Source of the DNA: JAAEUB01 sp964550345
Lineage (GTDB): Bacteria > Pseudomonadota > Alphaproteobacteria > Rhodobacterales > Rhodobacteraceae
Length of the DNA stretch: 64,000 nucleotides
Reading direction: 5' to 3'
Assembly (NCBI GenBank): GCA_964550345.1
Contig: CAZJYZ010000006.1
Location: 1-64,000 of the forward strand
The position numbers were made by a program, and so were the translations under genes. The notes below the pieces were generated by a model. It was not told where the DNA came from, searched no databases, and was given only the letters and a program-made list of their open reading frames with translations. Below are positions 51,557-60,624 of this stretch, in pieces (within the stretch, counting starts at the first letter, position 1; every line of letters starts with the position of its first letter).

Positions 51557-52347
51557 GTGGCGCTGCCAACTGGTCTGATCTGGCGCCGCGAGTCGGCTCG
51601 GCGATTGTCATGGCGGCTGTTGGCATTGCCGCGATCTGGGCCGGGGGGGTCGTCTTTGGCGCTCTGGTCTCGCTGGTCTCGGGCCTGATCATCTGGGAAA
51701 TTACACGCATGCTGGCGCCGTCCGAGAATGCCGGGGGCCATGTTCTGGCTTTGGGGTTGGGGGTATTTTGCGGCGTCGCGGTTTTTCTGGCCGGGTTTTT
51801 GCCCGGCGTGGTCGCGCTGACCTTATTACTGGCCGTTACCCTGGGCGGTGTGTTGACATTGGGTGCGGGCCGCGACCGCTCGCGTTTCGGCCTCTATGCA
51901 CTCTGGGTTCTGATTGCGGGCTATGGGTTGACCGCTTTGCGGGCCGAGGGCGGGTTGATGGTGATCCTCTGGCTGGTCGCCTTGGTGATCGCCACGGATA
52001 CGGCGGGTTATTTTGCCGGAAAAACCATTGGCGGGCCAAAATTCTGGGCACGCATCAGCCCCAAGAAAACCTGGGCCGGAACCATCGCCGGCTGGATCGC
52101 CGCAGCTTTGGTTGGGCTGCTTTTTGGGGGTGTCGGGCTTATGGTGATTTCGGCGCTGGTCGCCTTTGCCAGCCAGATGGGGGACGCTGCGGAAAGCGCC
52201 CTCAAGCGCCATACTGGCATCAAGGACAGTTCAAACCTCATTCCCGGCCATGGCGGGGTTTTTGACAGGTTTGATGCGATGATGGGCGCAGCTTTGGTTG
52301 TTACCGTGTTGAATTTGCTGGGCTTTACCTTTTTGGTGACAGGCTGA
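51553..52347 (+). CDS. cdsA: Phosphatidate cytidylyltransferase
   Basis: A 264-residue integral-membrane enzyme forming CDP-diacylglycerol. About seven hydrophobic segments are followed by the CDP-diglyceride synthase signature SALKRHTGIKDSSNLIPGHG with FDRFD near the C-terminus. The start GTG overlaps uppS by 4 bp (GTGA), and the stop overlaps dxr by one base. Confidence 0.93.
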   Translation: MSGAANWSDLAPRVGSAIVMAAVGIAAIWAGGVVFGALVSLVSGLIIWEITRMLAPSENAGGHVLALGLGVFCGVAVFLAGFLPGVVALTLLLAVTLGGVLTLGAGRDRSRFGLYALWVLIAGYGLTALRAEGGLMVILWLVALVIATDTAGYFAGKTIGGPKFWARISPKKTWAGTIAGWIAAALVGLLFGGVGLMVISALVAFASQMGDAAESALKRHTGIKDSSNLIPGHGGVFDRFDAMMGAALVVTVLNLLGFTFLVTG

Positions 52348-53481
52348 TGCGAAAGCTTTCGGTTTTTGGTTCAACCGGTTCCATAGGGCAAAACACCCTG
52401 GATCTTGTCGGCCGTGACCGGGACGCGTACCAGGTCGTCGCCCTAACCGGCGGTGCCAATACCGAGCTTTTGGCATGGCAGGCCCGTGAATTTGGCGCGG
52501 ATATTGCCGTTACGGCGTATGAAGAACAGTATCAACCACTGAAATCCGCTTTGGCTGGGACCGGTATCGAGATAGCGGCCGGTGAAGCGGCAATTGCCGA
52601 GGCCGGTACGCGCCCTGTTGATCTGGTGATGAGCGCCATTGTCGGTGCTGCCGGGCTGGTGCCGGGCCTGCATGCACTGGAACAGGGCGCCACACTGGCC
52701 TTGGCTAACAAGGAAAGCCTTGTCACCGCCGGGGCGCTGATCATGGGCACTGCACAAAAACATGGCGGGCGTGTCCTGCCGGTAGACAGTGAACATTCGG
52801 CGGTGTTTCAGGCGCTGGTCGGCGAAGATATGGCAGCGATCGAGCGGGTGATCATTACTGCAAGTGGCGGTGCCTTTCGCGACTGGTCGTTGGGTCAGAT
52901 GCGTGCTGCAACGCTGGAGCAGGCCTCAAGCCACCCTAATTGGGACATGGGGCAAAGGATCACGATCGATTCCGCTTCAATGTTCAATAAAGCGCTGGAA
53001 CTAATTGAAACACATGAATATTTCGCCGTTGATCCTAAACGTATAGAGGTGTTGGTTCATCCGCAGTCTCTGGTCCACGCCCTGGTTGGATTCAACGATG
53101 GTGCCCTGATGGCCCATATAGGCCCGCCGGATATGCGCCACGCCATCGGCTATGCTCTGAACTGGCCCGAGCGCCAGCATCTGCCGGTTGAGCGGCTGGA
53201 TCTGGCCAAGATTGGCGCGCTGGAGTTTCGCGCCCCTGATGAGACACGTTTTCCGGCCTTGAAACTGGCGCGCGAAGTGATGGCTGAAGGTGGGTTGGCA
53301 GGTTCCGTATTCAATGCCGCCAAAGAAACCGCGTTGGACGCGTTCATCGCTGGCCAGATTGGTTTCATGGATATGGCCGATATTGTTGCAAGGGTGCTGG
53401 ATCTGGGTCACGAAACTGCCACAATGAACCTTGATAACGTGCGCGCGGCTGACCACATGGCCCGAAGGCAGGCGCGCGATT
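52347..53481 (+). CDS. dxr: 1-deoxy-D-xylulose 5-phosphate reductoisomerase, C-terminal end lost in an assembly gap
   Basis: The first 378 residues are present. The NADPH-binding GSTGSIGQNTLDL is near 7-19, the metal-binding region LPVDSEHSAVFQAL near 147-160, and the flexible loop SGGAFRDW near 173-180. The frame runs into ten N at 53482-53491. Most family members end within a few dozen residues of this point, so only a short tail is missing. After the gap a TAA at 53498-53500 could be the true stop in another frame, if the gap length is arbitrary. Confidence 0.9.
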
Positions 53482-53491
53482 NNNNNNNNNN
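53482..53491. other. Assembly gap (10 N)
   Basis: Ten undetermined bases between dxr and rseP. Ten N is often a placeholder of unknown true length. Reading-frame arguments across it are therefore unsafe. Confidence 0.99.
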
Positions 53492-53511
53492 GGAATGTAA
53501 GAGGGGGCCAG

Positions 53512-54852
53512 ATGGACCTGATTGGATTTATACCGCAATTCAACTCGTTAGCGTTGACTTTGGTGGCGTTTCTTGTGTCGTTGACGGTGATTGTCGCGGT
53601 GCATGAATATGGTCATTACATCATTGGGCGATGGACCGGTATCAAGGCAGATGTGTTTTCAATTGGCATCGGCCCGGTTCTGACATCCAAGGTCGACAAA
53701 CATGGCACACGCTGGCAGATCGCTGCCCTGCCAGTAGGGGGGTATGTCAAGTTTCGTGGTGACGCAAATGCTGCTTCTGCCGGGGTCGATGACGAGGCAA
53801 TGCAAGGCCTCAGCCCGCAAGAACGTCGTGCGACCATGCCCGGCGCCCCTGTCTGGGCGCGTGCTGCTACTGTCGCTGCCGGCCCGGCTTTCAATTTCGT
53901 CCTGTCAATAATGGTGTTTGCCGTGTTTTTCATGGTCACGGGCGTTGCCACCGACCCGCTGACCGTGGCTTCGATGCCTGAAATTGATGGCTATGAGGAA
54001 ACCCTGCAGGCAGGGGATGAAATTCTGGCAATTGACGGCATGGAAACGCCGAAACTGGAGGAAATTCCCGATTTCGTCGATGCCCTGGCTGATAAAAGCC
54101 CTATGCGATATCTGGTGCGCCGCGACGGGCAGGAATTGACGGTTGAGGCATTACACCCCTTCCCGGCGATCGTGCAGGGCGTCAGCCCGGCATCGGCTGC
54201 CGAAGATGCGGGCCTTGCCGAGGGTGACCTGATCACAGCGGTCGATGGCACGGACATTACCAGCTTCTTTACCCTTCAGGGATTAACCGAACAAAGTGAA
54301 GGGGCCGAGATGGCCCTTTCGGTGCTGCGAAGTGGCGATACCCTGTCTTTCAATCTGACACCGCGTCAGGTGGATCTGCCAACAGCGGATGGCGGGTTTG
54401 AAACCCGCTACCTGATCGGTATTCGTGGCGGTTATCTGTTTGAGCCTGCCACCCGCACCCCGGGCGTGTTGGAAAGTCTGGGTCAGGGGGTCACACAGAC
54501 CAAATTTATCATTACCGCGTCCATCTCAGGGCTTTACCATATGGTGAAAGGCTCAATCTCCAGCTGTAACCTGCGCGGCCCGATTGGCATCGCGCAAACT
54601 TCGGGGCAGGCGGCGTCACAGGGACTGGACAATTTCATCTGGTTCATCGCGGTTCTGTCCACGGCGGTGGGTCTGTTGAACCTGTTTCCGATTCCGATCC
54701 TGGATGGCGGCCATCTGGTGTTTCATGGTTGGGAGGCTATTACCGGAAAGCCGCCCGCAGAATGGGCTTTGCGCATCCTGATGACTATCGGCCTGGTACT
54801 GGTTGTGGGGCTGATGGTATTCGGGCTGACCAACGATTTGTTCTGCCCCTGA
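53512..54852 (+). CDS. rseP: Site-2 membrane metalloprotease RseP
   Basis: A 446-residue inner-membrane zinc protease that cuts anti-sigma factors and signal peptides. The active site HEYGH is at 31-35 (His31, Glu32, His35), and the third ligand is in NLFPIPILDGGHLV near the C-terminus. Two PDZ-like regions are visible between (around GYEETLQAGDEILAIDGM and GVSPASAAEDAGLAEGDLITAVDG). The ATG at 53512 follows GAGGGGG; translations that begin before the gap are not supported. Confidence 0.93.
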   Translation: MDLIGFIPQFNSLALTLVAFLVSLTVIVAVHEYGHYIIGRWTGIKADVFSIGIGPVLTSKVDKHGTRWQIAALPVGGYVKFRGDANAASAGVDDEAMQGLSPQERRATMPGAPVWARAATVAAGPAFNFVLSIMVFAVFFMVTGVATDPLTVASMPEIDGYEETLQAGDEILAIDGMETPKLEEIPDFVDALADKSPMRYLVRRDGQELTVEALHPFPAIVQGVSPASAAEDAGLAEGDLITAVDGTDITSFFTLQGLTEQSEGAEMALSVLRSGDTLSFNLTPRQVDLPTADGGFETRYLIGIRGGYLFEPATRTPGVLESLGQGVTQTKFIITASISGLYHMVKGSISSCNLRGPIGIAQTSGQAASQGLDNFIWFIAVLSTAVGLLNLFPIPILDGGHLVFHGWEAITGKPPAEWALRILMTIGLVLVVGLMVFGLTNDLFCP

Positions 54853-55017
54853 CGACCCTGTCATTTGCGGAAATGCAGAGGGGTTTTGTCGCTGACGTGG
54901 CCCAACCCGCTGGAATCCATGCTGTTCTGCCCTAAAAATGTCATAATTAGGCTGATCTGCTGCCTTATTATCCCTTTAGCCACAGGGCAACGGAAATAAA
55001 AAACGGGACGGATACAA

Positions 55018-55149
55018 ATGGAACATATTCAACACGGTTATCGCGGGTTGTCGCTTTTGGTCGATGTGAACTGGGACCGGCTGTTCTATATCGGATCGGT
55101 TGCCCTTGCATTGGGTGCCGGAGCCTATCTGGGCACACAGATTATCTGA
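55018..55149 (+). CDS. Small membrane protein, 43 residues
   Basis: Found by direct reading between rseP and bamA: MEHIQHGYRGLSLLVDVNWD, then RLFYIGSVALALGAGAYLGTQII. A short soluble head precedes one membrane segment. I recall comparable short proteins with HGYRGLSLL in other Rhodobacteraceae, which supports it, but this was not checked. A/T-rich upstream, no strong ribosome site. Function unknown. Confidence 0.6.
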   Translation: MEHIQHGYRGLSLLVDVNWDRLFYIGSVALALGAGAYLGTQII

Positions 55150-55214
55150 GGCTTCTGACGCCCTGAACCAATACTTTTTGCAAGCAGGACTTGGTATCTG
55201 TCCCCGGGTCCAAA

Positions 55215-55238
55215 GAAACGCTCCTTCGGGGGCGTTTC
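55215..55238 (+). terminator. Hairpin upstream of the bamA promoter
   Basis: GAAACGC (55215-55221) pairs with GCGTTTC (55232-55238), with additional pairing in the loop (TCC/GGG). It lies just before the bamA promoter and probably isolates it from rseP transcription. Confidence 0.55.
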
Positions 55239-55243
55239 GCTCT

Positions 55244-55282
55244 TTGACAAGCCCATTCAGACCAAGTACTTAACTAGGTACT
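55244..55282 (+). promoter_or_regulatory. Strong promoter of bamA with an overlapping palindrome
   Basis: TTGACA (55244-55249) - 17 bp - TACTTA (55267-55272), about 35 bp upstream of bamA. AGTAC (55265-55269) - 8 bp - GTACT (55278-55282) forms a palindrome over the -10 region and could be a repressor or activator site. Confidence 0.6.
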
Positions 55283-55308
55283 GGGATGTCTGAACGAAAG
55301 AACACAAT

Positions 55309-57720
55309 ATGGGCGATTTTGAGGGGCGTGACACACGCAGCCGTATAACGGGCTTTTTTGGGTGTCGGCATGGGGTCAAAGCAGCTATTCAGCGCTTAGT
55401 TATTGTTGTTTTTCTTGCCCTTACAAGCGTTGCGGTCTTGGCACCGCAAACTGCTTATGCACAATCTTATACTTTTACTAGCATTCAAATTGAAGGAAAT
55501 CAGCGGATCACGGCGGCGACGATCCTGTCCTATTTGGGAATCGCCAAGGGTGAAACCGTATCTGCGCCTGAGTTGAATGACGGCTATCAGCGACTTGTTG
55601 CCTCTTCCTTGTTCGAAAAAGTTGAAATTTTCCCGCGCGGCCGGCTTCTGGTTGTCCGGGTGCAGGAATATCCCACGATTAACCGCGTTTCCATCGAAGG
55701 TAACAAACGCATCAAGGACGATATACTTACCCCGCTTCTGCAAAGCCGCGAGCGCCATGTCTTTAGCCCAACGGCCGCCGAAGTTGATGCCGCGACCATT
55801 GTCGAGGTTTATCAGGCTCAAGGCCGTCTGTCGGTTATGGTGGAGCCAAAAATCATCCGTCGCTCGAACAACCGGGTTGATCTGGTATTTGAGGTTACCG
55901 AAAGCCGGAATACGGAAGTTGAACGGCTTTCCTTTGTGGGCAACCGTAACTTCTCGGACAGCCGATTGCGCCGGGTTCTTGAAACCAAGCAGGCGGGAAT
56001 ATTAAGGGTCTTCGTGAAGGCGGATACCTTTGCGCCGGATCGTATCGAATTCGACAAACAGGTGTTGCGCGACTTTTATCATTCGCGCGGCTATGTGGAT
56101 TTTCAGACACTCAGTGTAGCGTCAGAACTCTCGCGCGAACGCGACGGCATGTTCATCACCTTCACAGTGCGTGAAGGCCAGCAGTTCAAGTTTGGCGAGA
56201 TTACCACGACATCTGATTTGCCGGACGTGGATGCAGATGAGTTCCACAAGGTTTCAAAGCTACGCAGCGGCACGGTTTATAATCCGGCAATTCTGGAAAA
56301 CACCATCGCGCGGATGGAACGTCTGGCGCTGCAACAGGGTCTGAACTTTGTTCGGGTTGAGCCGCGCATCACCCGTAATGACCGGGCGCAGACGCTGGAT
56401 GTCGAGCTGGTTTTGATGCGCGGAGAGCGTATCATTGTCGAGCGCATTGACATTGAGGGCAACGCTACCACTCTGGACCGCGTTGTGCGCAGCCAGTTCC
56501 GTATTGTTGAAGGCGACCCCTTTAATCCACGCGAAATACGCGCAGCGGCGGAACGTATCCGCGCCATGGCCTTTTTCGCTTCTGCCGATGTACAGGCGCG
56601 CGAGGGGTCTGCGCCGGGTAATGTGATTATTGACGTTGATGTGGAAGAAGCCCCAACCGGCTCCTTCGCTTTTGGCGGGGTGTACAGCCTTGAACAGGGC
56701 TTTGGCCTGAACCTGTCCTATAGTGAACGCAACCTTCTGGGCCGTGGTCAATTTCTCAGCCTGTCGCTGGTGACAGGTTCCGATAATGGAGCTTTCGATT
56801 TCAGATTTGCCGAGCCGCGCTTCATGGGTCGTGACCTGCGGTTGGGTATCGACATGAATTACACGCAATCAACACAAGCCGATGAGTTCTACGATACACA
56901 AGTCGCCAATATCCGACCCTCTCTGGGATTCCCGATCAGTGAGAATGGCCGCGCGCAGGTGCGGGTATTTGGTGGCGGGGCAAATATCCTGAATGTTGCT
57001 GATGATGGCAATGGCACGCCGGGCGATGCCGGTGATGCTTCGGCAATCTTCTTCAAGGAAGCGGCGCGTGGCACTCAGATTGGTGCCGGTGTCGGATTTG
57101 GCTATAGTTTCGACAACCGCCGTTCGGGTCTTGAGCCGGATACAAGTATCGGTTTCGATTTCAACGCTGATTTTGGTGGTTTCGGGGCCGACTACAATTA
57201 CGCCAAGACAACGGCGACGGCCAATGCCAAAACCCTTATACTTAATGATCAGGTTACCTTGCGTGCAACGGTCGAGGGCGGTGCCCTTGTCAGCCTGAAT
57301 GGCGCGTCGTCGCGGGTTACGGACCGCTTCGTTTTAGGGCCGTCCCTGCTTAGGGGCTTTGCTGTAAACGGGGTTGGACCACGCGATCTGGGCACAGCAG
57401 ACGGCACCTATACCGGGGACGCGCTGGGTGGCAATATGTATGCCGTTGCGCGGCTCGAGGCCGAGTTCCCGCTGGGTTTGCCAGAGGAATACGGGGTTTC
57501 CGGCGGTTTGTTCTTCGATGCGGGTTCGATCTGGGGGTTGGACGACACGGTCGGTACCTTGCCGATAGATGATGCAGCATATTTGCGCTCGGTCATCGGG
57601 GCGAGCCTGTTCTGGGATACCCCCATCGGGCCGCTGCGGTTCAACTTCACCAGAGCGATCCAAAAGCAGACCTATGATGTGGAAAATAACTTCGAGTTTA
57701 CGATCTCGTCACAGTTCTAA
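55309..57720 (+). CDS. bamA: Outer-membrane protein assembly factor BamA
   Basis: An 803-residue Omp85 protein inserting beta-barrels into the outer membrane. A signal peptide (about 20-52, ending PQTAYAQ) precedes five POTRA domains (about 55-430; YTFTSIQIEGNQRITAATIL is the first) and the 16-strand barrel, ending FEFTISSQF. The start at 55309 has only AAAG before it; the signal begins well inside, so the first 20 residues are an unusual extension or the start lies later. skp follows after one base. Confidence 0.94.
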   Translation: MGDFEGRDTRSRITGFFGCRHGVKAAIQRLVIVVFLALTSVAVLAPQTAYAQSYTFTSIQIEGNQRITAATILSYLGIAKGETVSAPELNDGYQRLVASSLFEKVEIFPRGRLLVVRVQEYPTINRVSIEGNKRIKDDILTPLLQSRERHVFSPTAAEVDAATIVEVYQAQGRLSVMVEPKIIRRSNNRVDLVFEVTESRNTEVERLSFVGNRNFSDSRLRRVLETKQAGILRVFVKADTFAPDRIEFDKQVLRDFYHSRGYVDFQTLSVASELSRERDGMFITFTVREGQQFKFGEITTTSDLPDVDADEFHKVSKLRSGTVYNPAILENTIARMERLALQQGLNFVRVEPRITRNDRAQTLDVELVLMRGERIIVERIDIEGNATTLDRVVRSQFRIVEGDPFNPREIRAAAERIRAMAFFASADVQAREGSAPGNVIIDVDVEEAPTGSFAFGGVYSLEQGFGLNLSYSERNLLGRGQFLSLSLVTGSDNGAFDFRFAEPRFMGRDLRLGIDMNYTQSTQADEFYDTQVANIRPSLGFPISENGRAQVRVFGGGANILNVADDGNGTPGDAGDASAIFFKEAARGTQIGAGVGFGYSFDNRRSGLEPDTSIGFDFNADFGGFGADYNYAKTTATANAKTLILNDQVTLRATVEGGALVSLNGASSRVTDRFVLGPSLLRGFAVNGVGPRDLGTADGTYTGDALGGNMYAVARLEAEFPLGLPEEYGVSGGLFFDAGSIWGLDDTVGTLPIDDAAYLRSVIGASLFWDTPIGPLRFNFTRAIQKQTYDVENNFEFTISSQF

Positions 57721-57721
57721 G

Positions 57722-58342
57722 ATGGGTTCGCCAAGTTTGGCAGCAAAGCTGGCGCGTATCGGGCTGGCTTTGTTACCCGCGCTGATGCCGATCAAAGCTC
57801 TGGCGCAGGATACCGGGCAGCAGTTCGGCCAGGAATTTGGACAGGTAGTCTCCACAATTCTGGTGGTCGATCGCGAAAAACTGTTTGTAGAGAGCGCTTT
57901 TGGTAAAAGCATCACCACCTTTCTGACGGCAGAGCGTTCCCGGCTTGAGGCGGAAACCCGGCAGATCGAAGCAGAGTTGGAGGTCGAGGAACAGGCCTTG
58001 ACCGAAATACGCGATAGTCTTTCACCAGAAGAATTTCGCGCGCAAGCTGACGCTTTTGATGCGCGGGTCCAGACACTTAGGGAAGAACGCGACATAGCGC
58101 AGGAGCAACTCAGGCTTCAGATCGAAAAAGCCCAACTGAATTTTTTGGAGCAGGTCACACCAATTCTGGCTGTATTAATGCAGGAGGCCGGGGCCAGCGT
58201 GCTGGTCGACCGGCGGGTTGTTCTGATTTCAGCCGCCAGTATCGATATTACCGCTGAAGCGATCTCCCGAATTGATGCGGCCTTTGCCGAGGCTAGTGGC
58301 GGGTCAGGGCAAACCACCCCTGATGCCACAAATGGTGAATAG
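57722..58342 (+). CDS. Periplasmic chaperone, Skp/OmpH family
   Basis: A 206-residue OmpH-like chaperone for unfolded outer-membrane proteins. A signal peptide (SLAAKLARIGLALLPALMPIKALAQ) precedes STILVVDREKLFVESAFGK, the usual N-terminal strand, then a long Glu/Arg-rich coiled coil (about 80-150: RLEAETRQIEAELEVEEQALTE) and the C-terminal strand. The ATG at 57722 is one base after the bamA stop. No lpxD follows it, unlike the usual order. Confidence 0.85.
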   Translation: MGSPSLAAKLARIGLALLPALMPIKALAQDTGQQFGQEFGQVVSTILVVDREKLFVESAFGKSITTFLTAERSRLEAETRQIEAELEVEEQALTEIRDSLSPEEFRAQADAFDARVQTLREERDIAQEQLRLQIEKAQLNFLEQVTPILAVLMQEAGASVLVDRRVVLISAASIDITAEAISRIDAAFAEASGGSGQTTPDATNGE

Positions 58343-58466
58343 CGGGGGGCATGGGCAGGTGAGGGCCTGTATCATTGCCTTAATATGACGGTCGCTTTGA
58401 TATTGCCCGGCGGTAGTATGATTGCTACCTAAGGGGCTGAAATCTCAGCGGCAAAGGGCCAAAACA

Positions 58467-58931
58467 ATGAACGATGTACCGCAAAGCGCCGATATCCATT
58501 TGATCCAGCGCTGCATTCCGCACCGCTATCCTTTCCTGTTGATCGACAAAGTTGAGAACATTGTGCCGGATACCAGCGCGGTAGGTATCAAGAATGTCAC
58601 CTTTAACGAGCCGCATTTTCAGGGTCATTTCCCGTCGCAGCCAATTATGCCAGGTGTGACGATTATTGAAGCGATGGCACAGACAAGTGCGGTGATGGTA
58701 ATGCTTTCGCAGAACCTGATAGACAGTAATGCGCTGGTCTATTTCATGGGCATCGACAAGGCTAAATTCCGCCGCAAAGTGGTGCCGGGCGATGTGCTGG
58801 AGCTGCATGTCACGACTTTACGTGGCGGTGCCAGGGTGCAGAAATTCGAAGGCCGGGCACTTGTCGGCGGCGAATTGGCGGCTCAGGCCGAGTTTACCGC
58901 CATGCTTGACACCAGCAGCGGGCAGGGCTGA
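58467..58931 (+). CDS. fabZ: 3-hydroxyacyl-ACP dehydratase FabZ
   Basis: A 154-residue hotdog dehydratase for fatty-acid elongation. The catalytic His is in HFPSQPIMPGVTIIEAMAQ and the Glu in IIEAMAQT, separated as in FabZ. The ATG at 58467 (MNDVPQSADI) is used; the frame further upstream has no homology. A 124-bp gap separates it from skp, the place where lpxD usually lies. Confidence 0.94.
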   Translation: MNDVPQSADIHLIQRCIPHRYPFLLIDKVENIVPDTSAVGIKNVTFNEPHFQGHFPSQPIMPGVTIIEAMAQTSAVMVMLSQNLIDSNALVYFMGIDKAKFRRKVVPGDVLELHVTTLRGGARVQKFEGRALVGGELAAQAEFTAMLDTSSGQG

Positions 58932-58933
58932 TC

Positions 58934-59728
58934 GTGCCAATAGATGCGAGTGCAGATATCCACCCCAGCGCCCATGTGGAAGAGGGTGCCGTAATTGGCG
59001 CCGGGGTGCAGGTTGGGGCGTTCAGCCTGATCGGTGCCGGGGTTACCCTTGGCGATGGGGTCGAGATCCGGTCGCATGTCGTCATCACCGGTAATACTGA
59101 GATTGGCGCTGAAACTACCGTGTTCCCTTTTGCCGTGTTGGGGGAGGTCCCGCAGGATCTGAAGTTTTCAGGCGAAGAAACCCGTCTGGTCATAGGGGCG
59201 CGCAACCGAATTCGTGAACATGTCACCATGAATACAGGCACCTCAGGCGGCGGTGGCGTCACCCGGATCGGTGATGACGGGCTGTTCATGGCGGGCTGCC
59301 ACGTCGCCCATGATTGCCAGATCGGCAATAACGTGATCGTGGTTAACAGCGCCGCTCTGGCAGGGCACTGCGTGCTGGAGGACGATGTCATTGTTGGCGG
59401 ATTGGTCGGTGTTCACCAATTCGTGCGTATTGGTCGCGGTGCCATTATCGGGGCCTTGTCGATGGTAACGGCGGATGTGGTGCCGCATGGTTTGGTACAG
59501 GCGCCGCGCGGAGGGCTGGACGGGCTGAACCTGGTGGGGCTCAAGCGGCGCGGGGTGGCCCGCAAAGATATCACCGCGCTCAGGGCAGCAATGATGGCAT
59601 TGAAGGATGGGGATGGCTCGTTTCAGGACCGTGCCGCGCGGTTATGTGAAGAAAGCGACAGTGACTATGTGCGCGAAATGGCGGATTTCATCCTGTCAGG
59701 CAGTGACAGGGGTTTTCTTACCCCATAG
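58934..59728 (+). CDS. lpxA: UDP-N-acetylglucosamine acyltransferase
   Basis: A 264-residue left-handed beta-helix enzyme transferring a 3-hydroxyacyl chain to UDP-GlcNAc, the first step of lipid A synthesis. His126 (CHVAHDCQIG) is the catalytic base. The hexapeptide repeats run from IHPSAHVEEGAVIG through VIVGGLVGVHQFVRIG. Start is GTG at 58934, two bases after the fabZ stop. Confidence 0.94.
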   Translation: MPIDASADIHPSAHVEEGAVIGAGVQVGAFSLIGAGVTLGDGVEIRSHVVITGNTEIGAETTVFPFAVLGEVPQDLKFSGEETRLVIGARNRIREHVTMNTGTSGGGGVTRIGDDGLFMAGCHVAHDCQIGNNVIVVNSAALAGHCVLEDDVIVGGLVGVHQFVRIGRGAIIGALSMVTADVVPHGLVQAPRGGLDGLNLVGLKRRGVARKDITALRAAMMALKDGDGSFQDRAARLCEESDSDYVREMADFILSGSDRGFLTP

Positions 59729-59820
59729 GCCTTGGCGCTATTAATTTGTGTCGCTGCGCGACGCATTATTCTTTATTGGCGTGCTGTTGACTGGGTACGC
59801 AAATCCGAAGAGGCCGTAAT

Positions 59821-60624
59821 ATGTCGCAGGAATTGGCAATCATTGCAGGGCAGGGGCAATTGCCGCGGGAGCTTGCAAAAGCCTGTCCCGGTGCGCTTTA
59901 CGTCACATTTGAGGGTGCCAGCGACGTGGAAGTTCCACAGGGGCGTCATCTGAGCGTCAGATTGGAGCATCTTGGTGCCTTGTTTGACAGGATGCGTGAA
60001 GACCGCATTAAAAAGGTGGTATTTGCCGGTAAGATTACGCGACAGGATCTTGATCCGGCTGCATTTGACATTGTTGGGCGCGAGGTGTGGCCACGATTAA
60101 TACAAGCGATGGGCAAGGGGGATGCTGGCCTTCTGAGCGAAATAATCGCAGTTTTCGAAGAACAGGGTTTTGAGATTATTGGCGCGCATGAGGCTGCTCC
60201 TGCCCTGTTGGCAGCGCCGGAAATGACGTGTGGTGGAAAGATGGACACGCATGCAGACGCGGATGCCGCCCGTGGACTGGAAGCTTTAGCGACGCTGAGC
60301 CCGCTTGATATGGGGCAGGGCGTGGTGGTGGAAGGCGGTTTGGTGCTTGGGGTCGAGACCCTGCAAGGCACCGACGCCATGTTGGAATATGTGGCCGCTA
60401 CCCCAAAAGAATTGCGTCGCGGTCGGGGCGTTTTTGTCAAAACCGCCAAGGCCGGGCAGGACCTGCGTGCAGATATGCCTGCGATCGGGCCTGAAACCAT
60501 CCGTCTTGTCGCTGCGGCCGGGTTGGCCGGGCTGTTCATCGAGGCAGGACGCGTGTTGGTGCTGGACAGGGGCGAAGTGGCGCGACTTGTCGATGCGCTG
60601 GGGCTGTCTCTGGTGGTGCGCTGA
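59821..60624 (+). CDS. lpxI: UDP-2,3-diacylglucosamine pyrophosphatase LpxI
   Basis: A 267-residue lipid A enzyme that hydrolyses UDP-2,3-diacylglucosamine to lipid X. It is the LpxI (DUF1009) form used in alphaproteobacteria instead of LpxH. Marks are LAIIAGQGQLPRELAKAC, KKVVFAGKITRQDL, and SPLDMGQGVVVEGGLVLGVETLQGTDAML. It lies 92 bp after lpxA and overlaps lpxB by one base. Confidence 0.93.
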   Translation: MSQELAIIAGQGQLPRELAKACPGALYVTFEGASDVEVPQGRHLSVRLEHLGALFDRMREDRIKKVVFAGKITRQDLDPAAFDIVGREVWPRLIQAMGKGDAGLLSEIIAVFEEQGFEIIGAHEAAPALLAAPEMTCGGKMDTHADADAARGLEALATLSPLDMGQGVVVEGGLVLGVETLQGTDAMLEYVAATPKELRRGRGVFVKTAKAGQDLRADMPAIGPETIRLVAAAGLAGLFIEAGRVLVLDRGEVARLVDALGLSLVVR

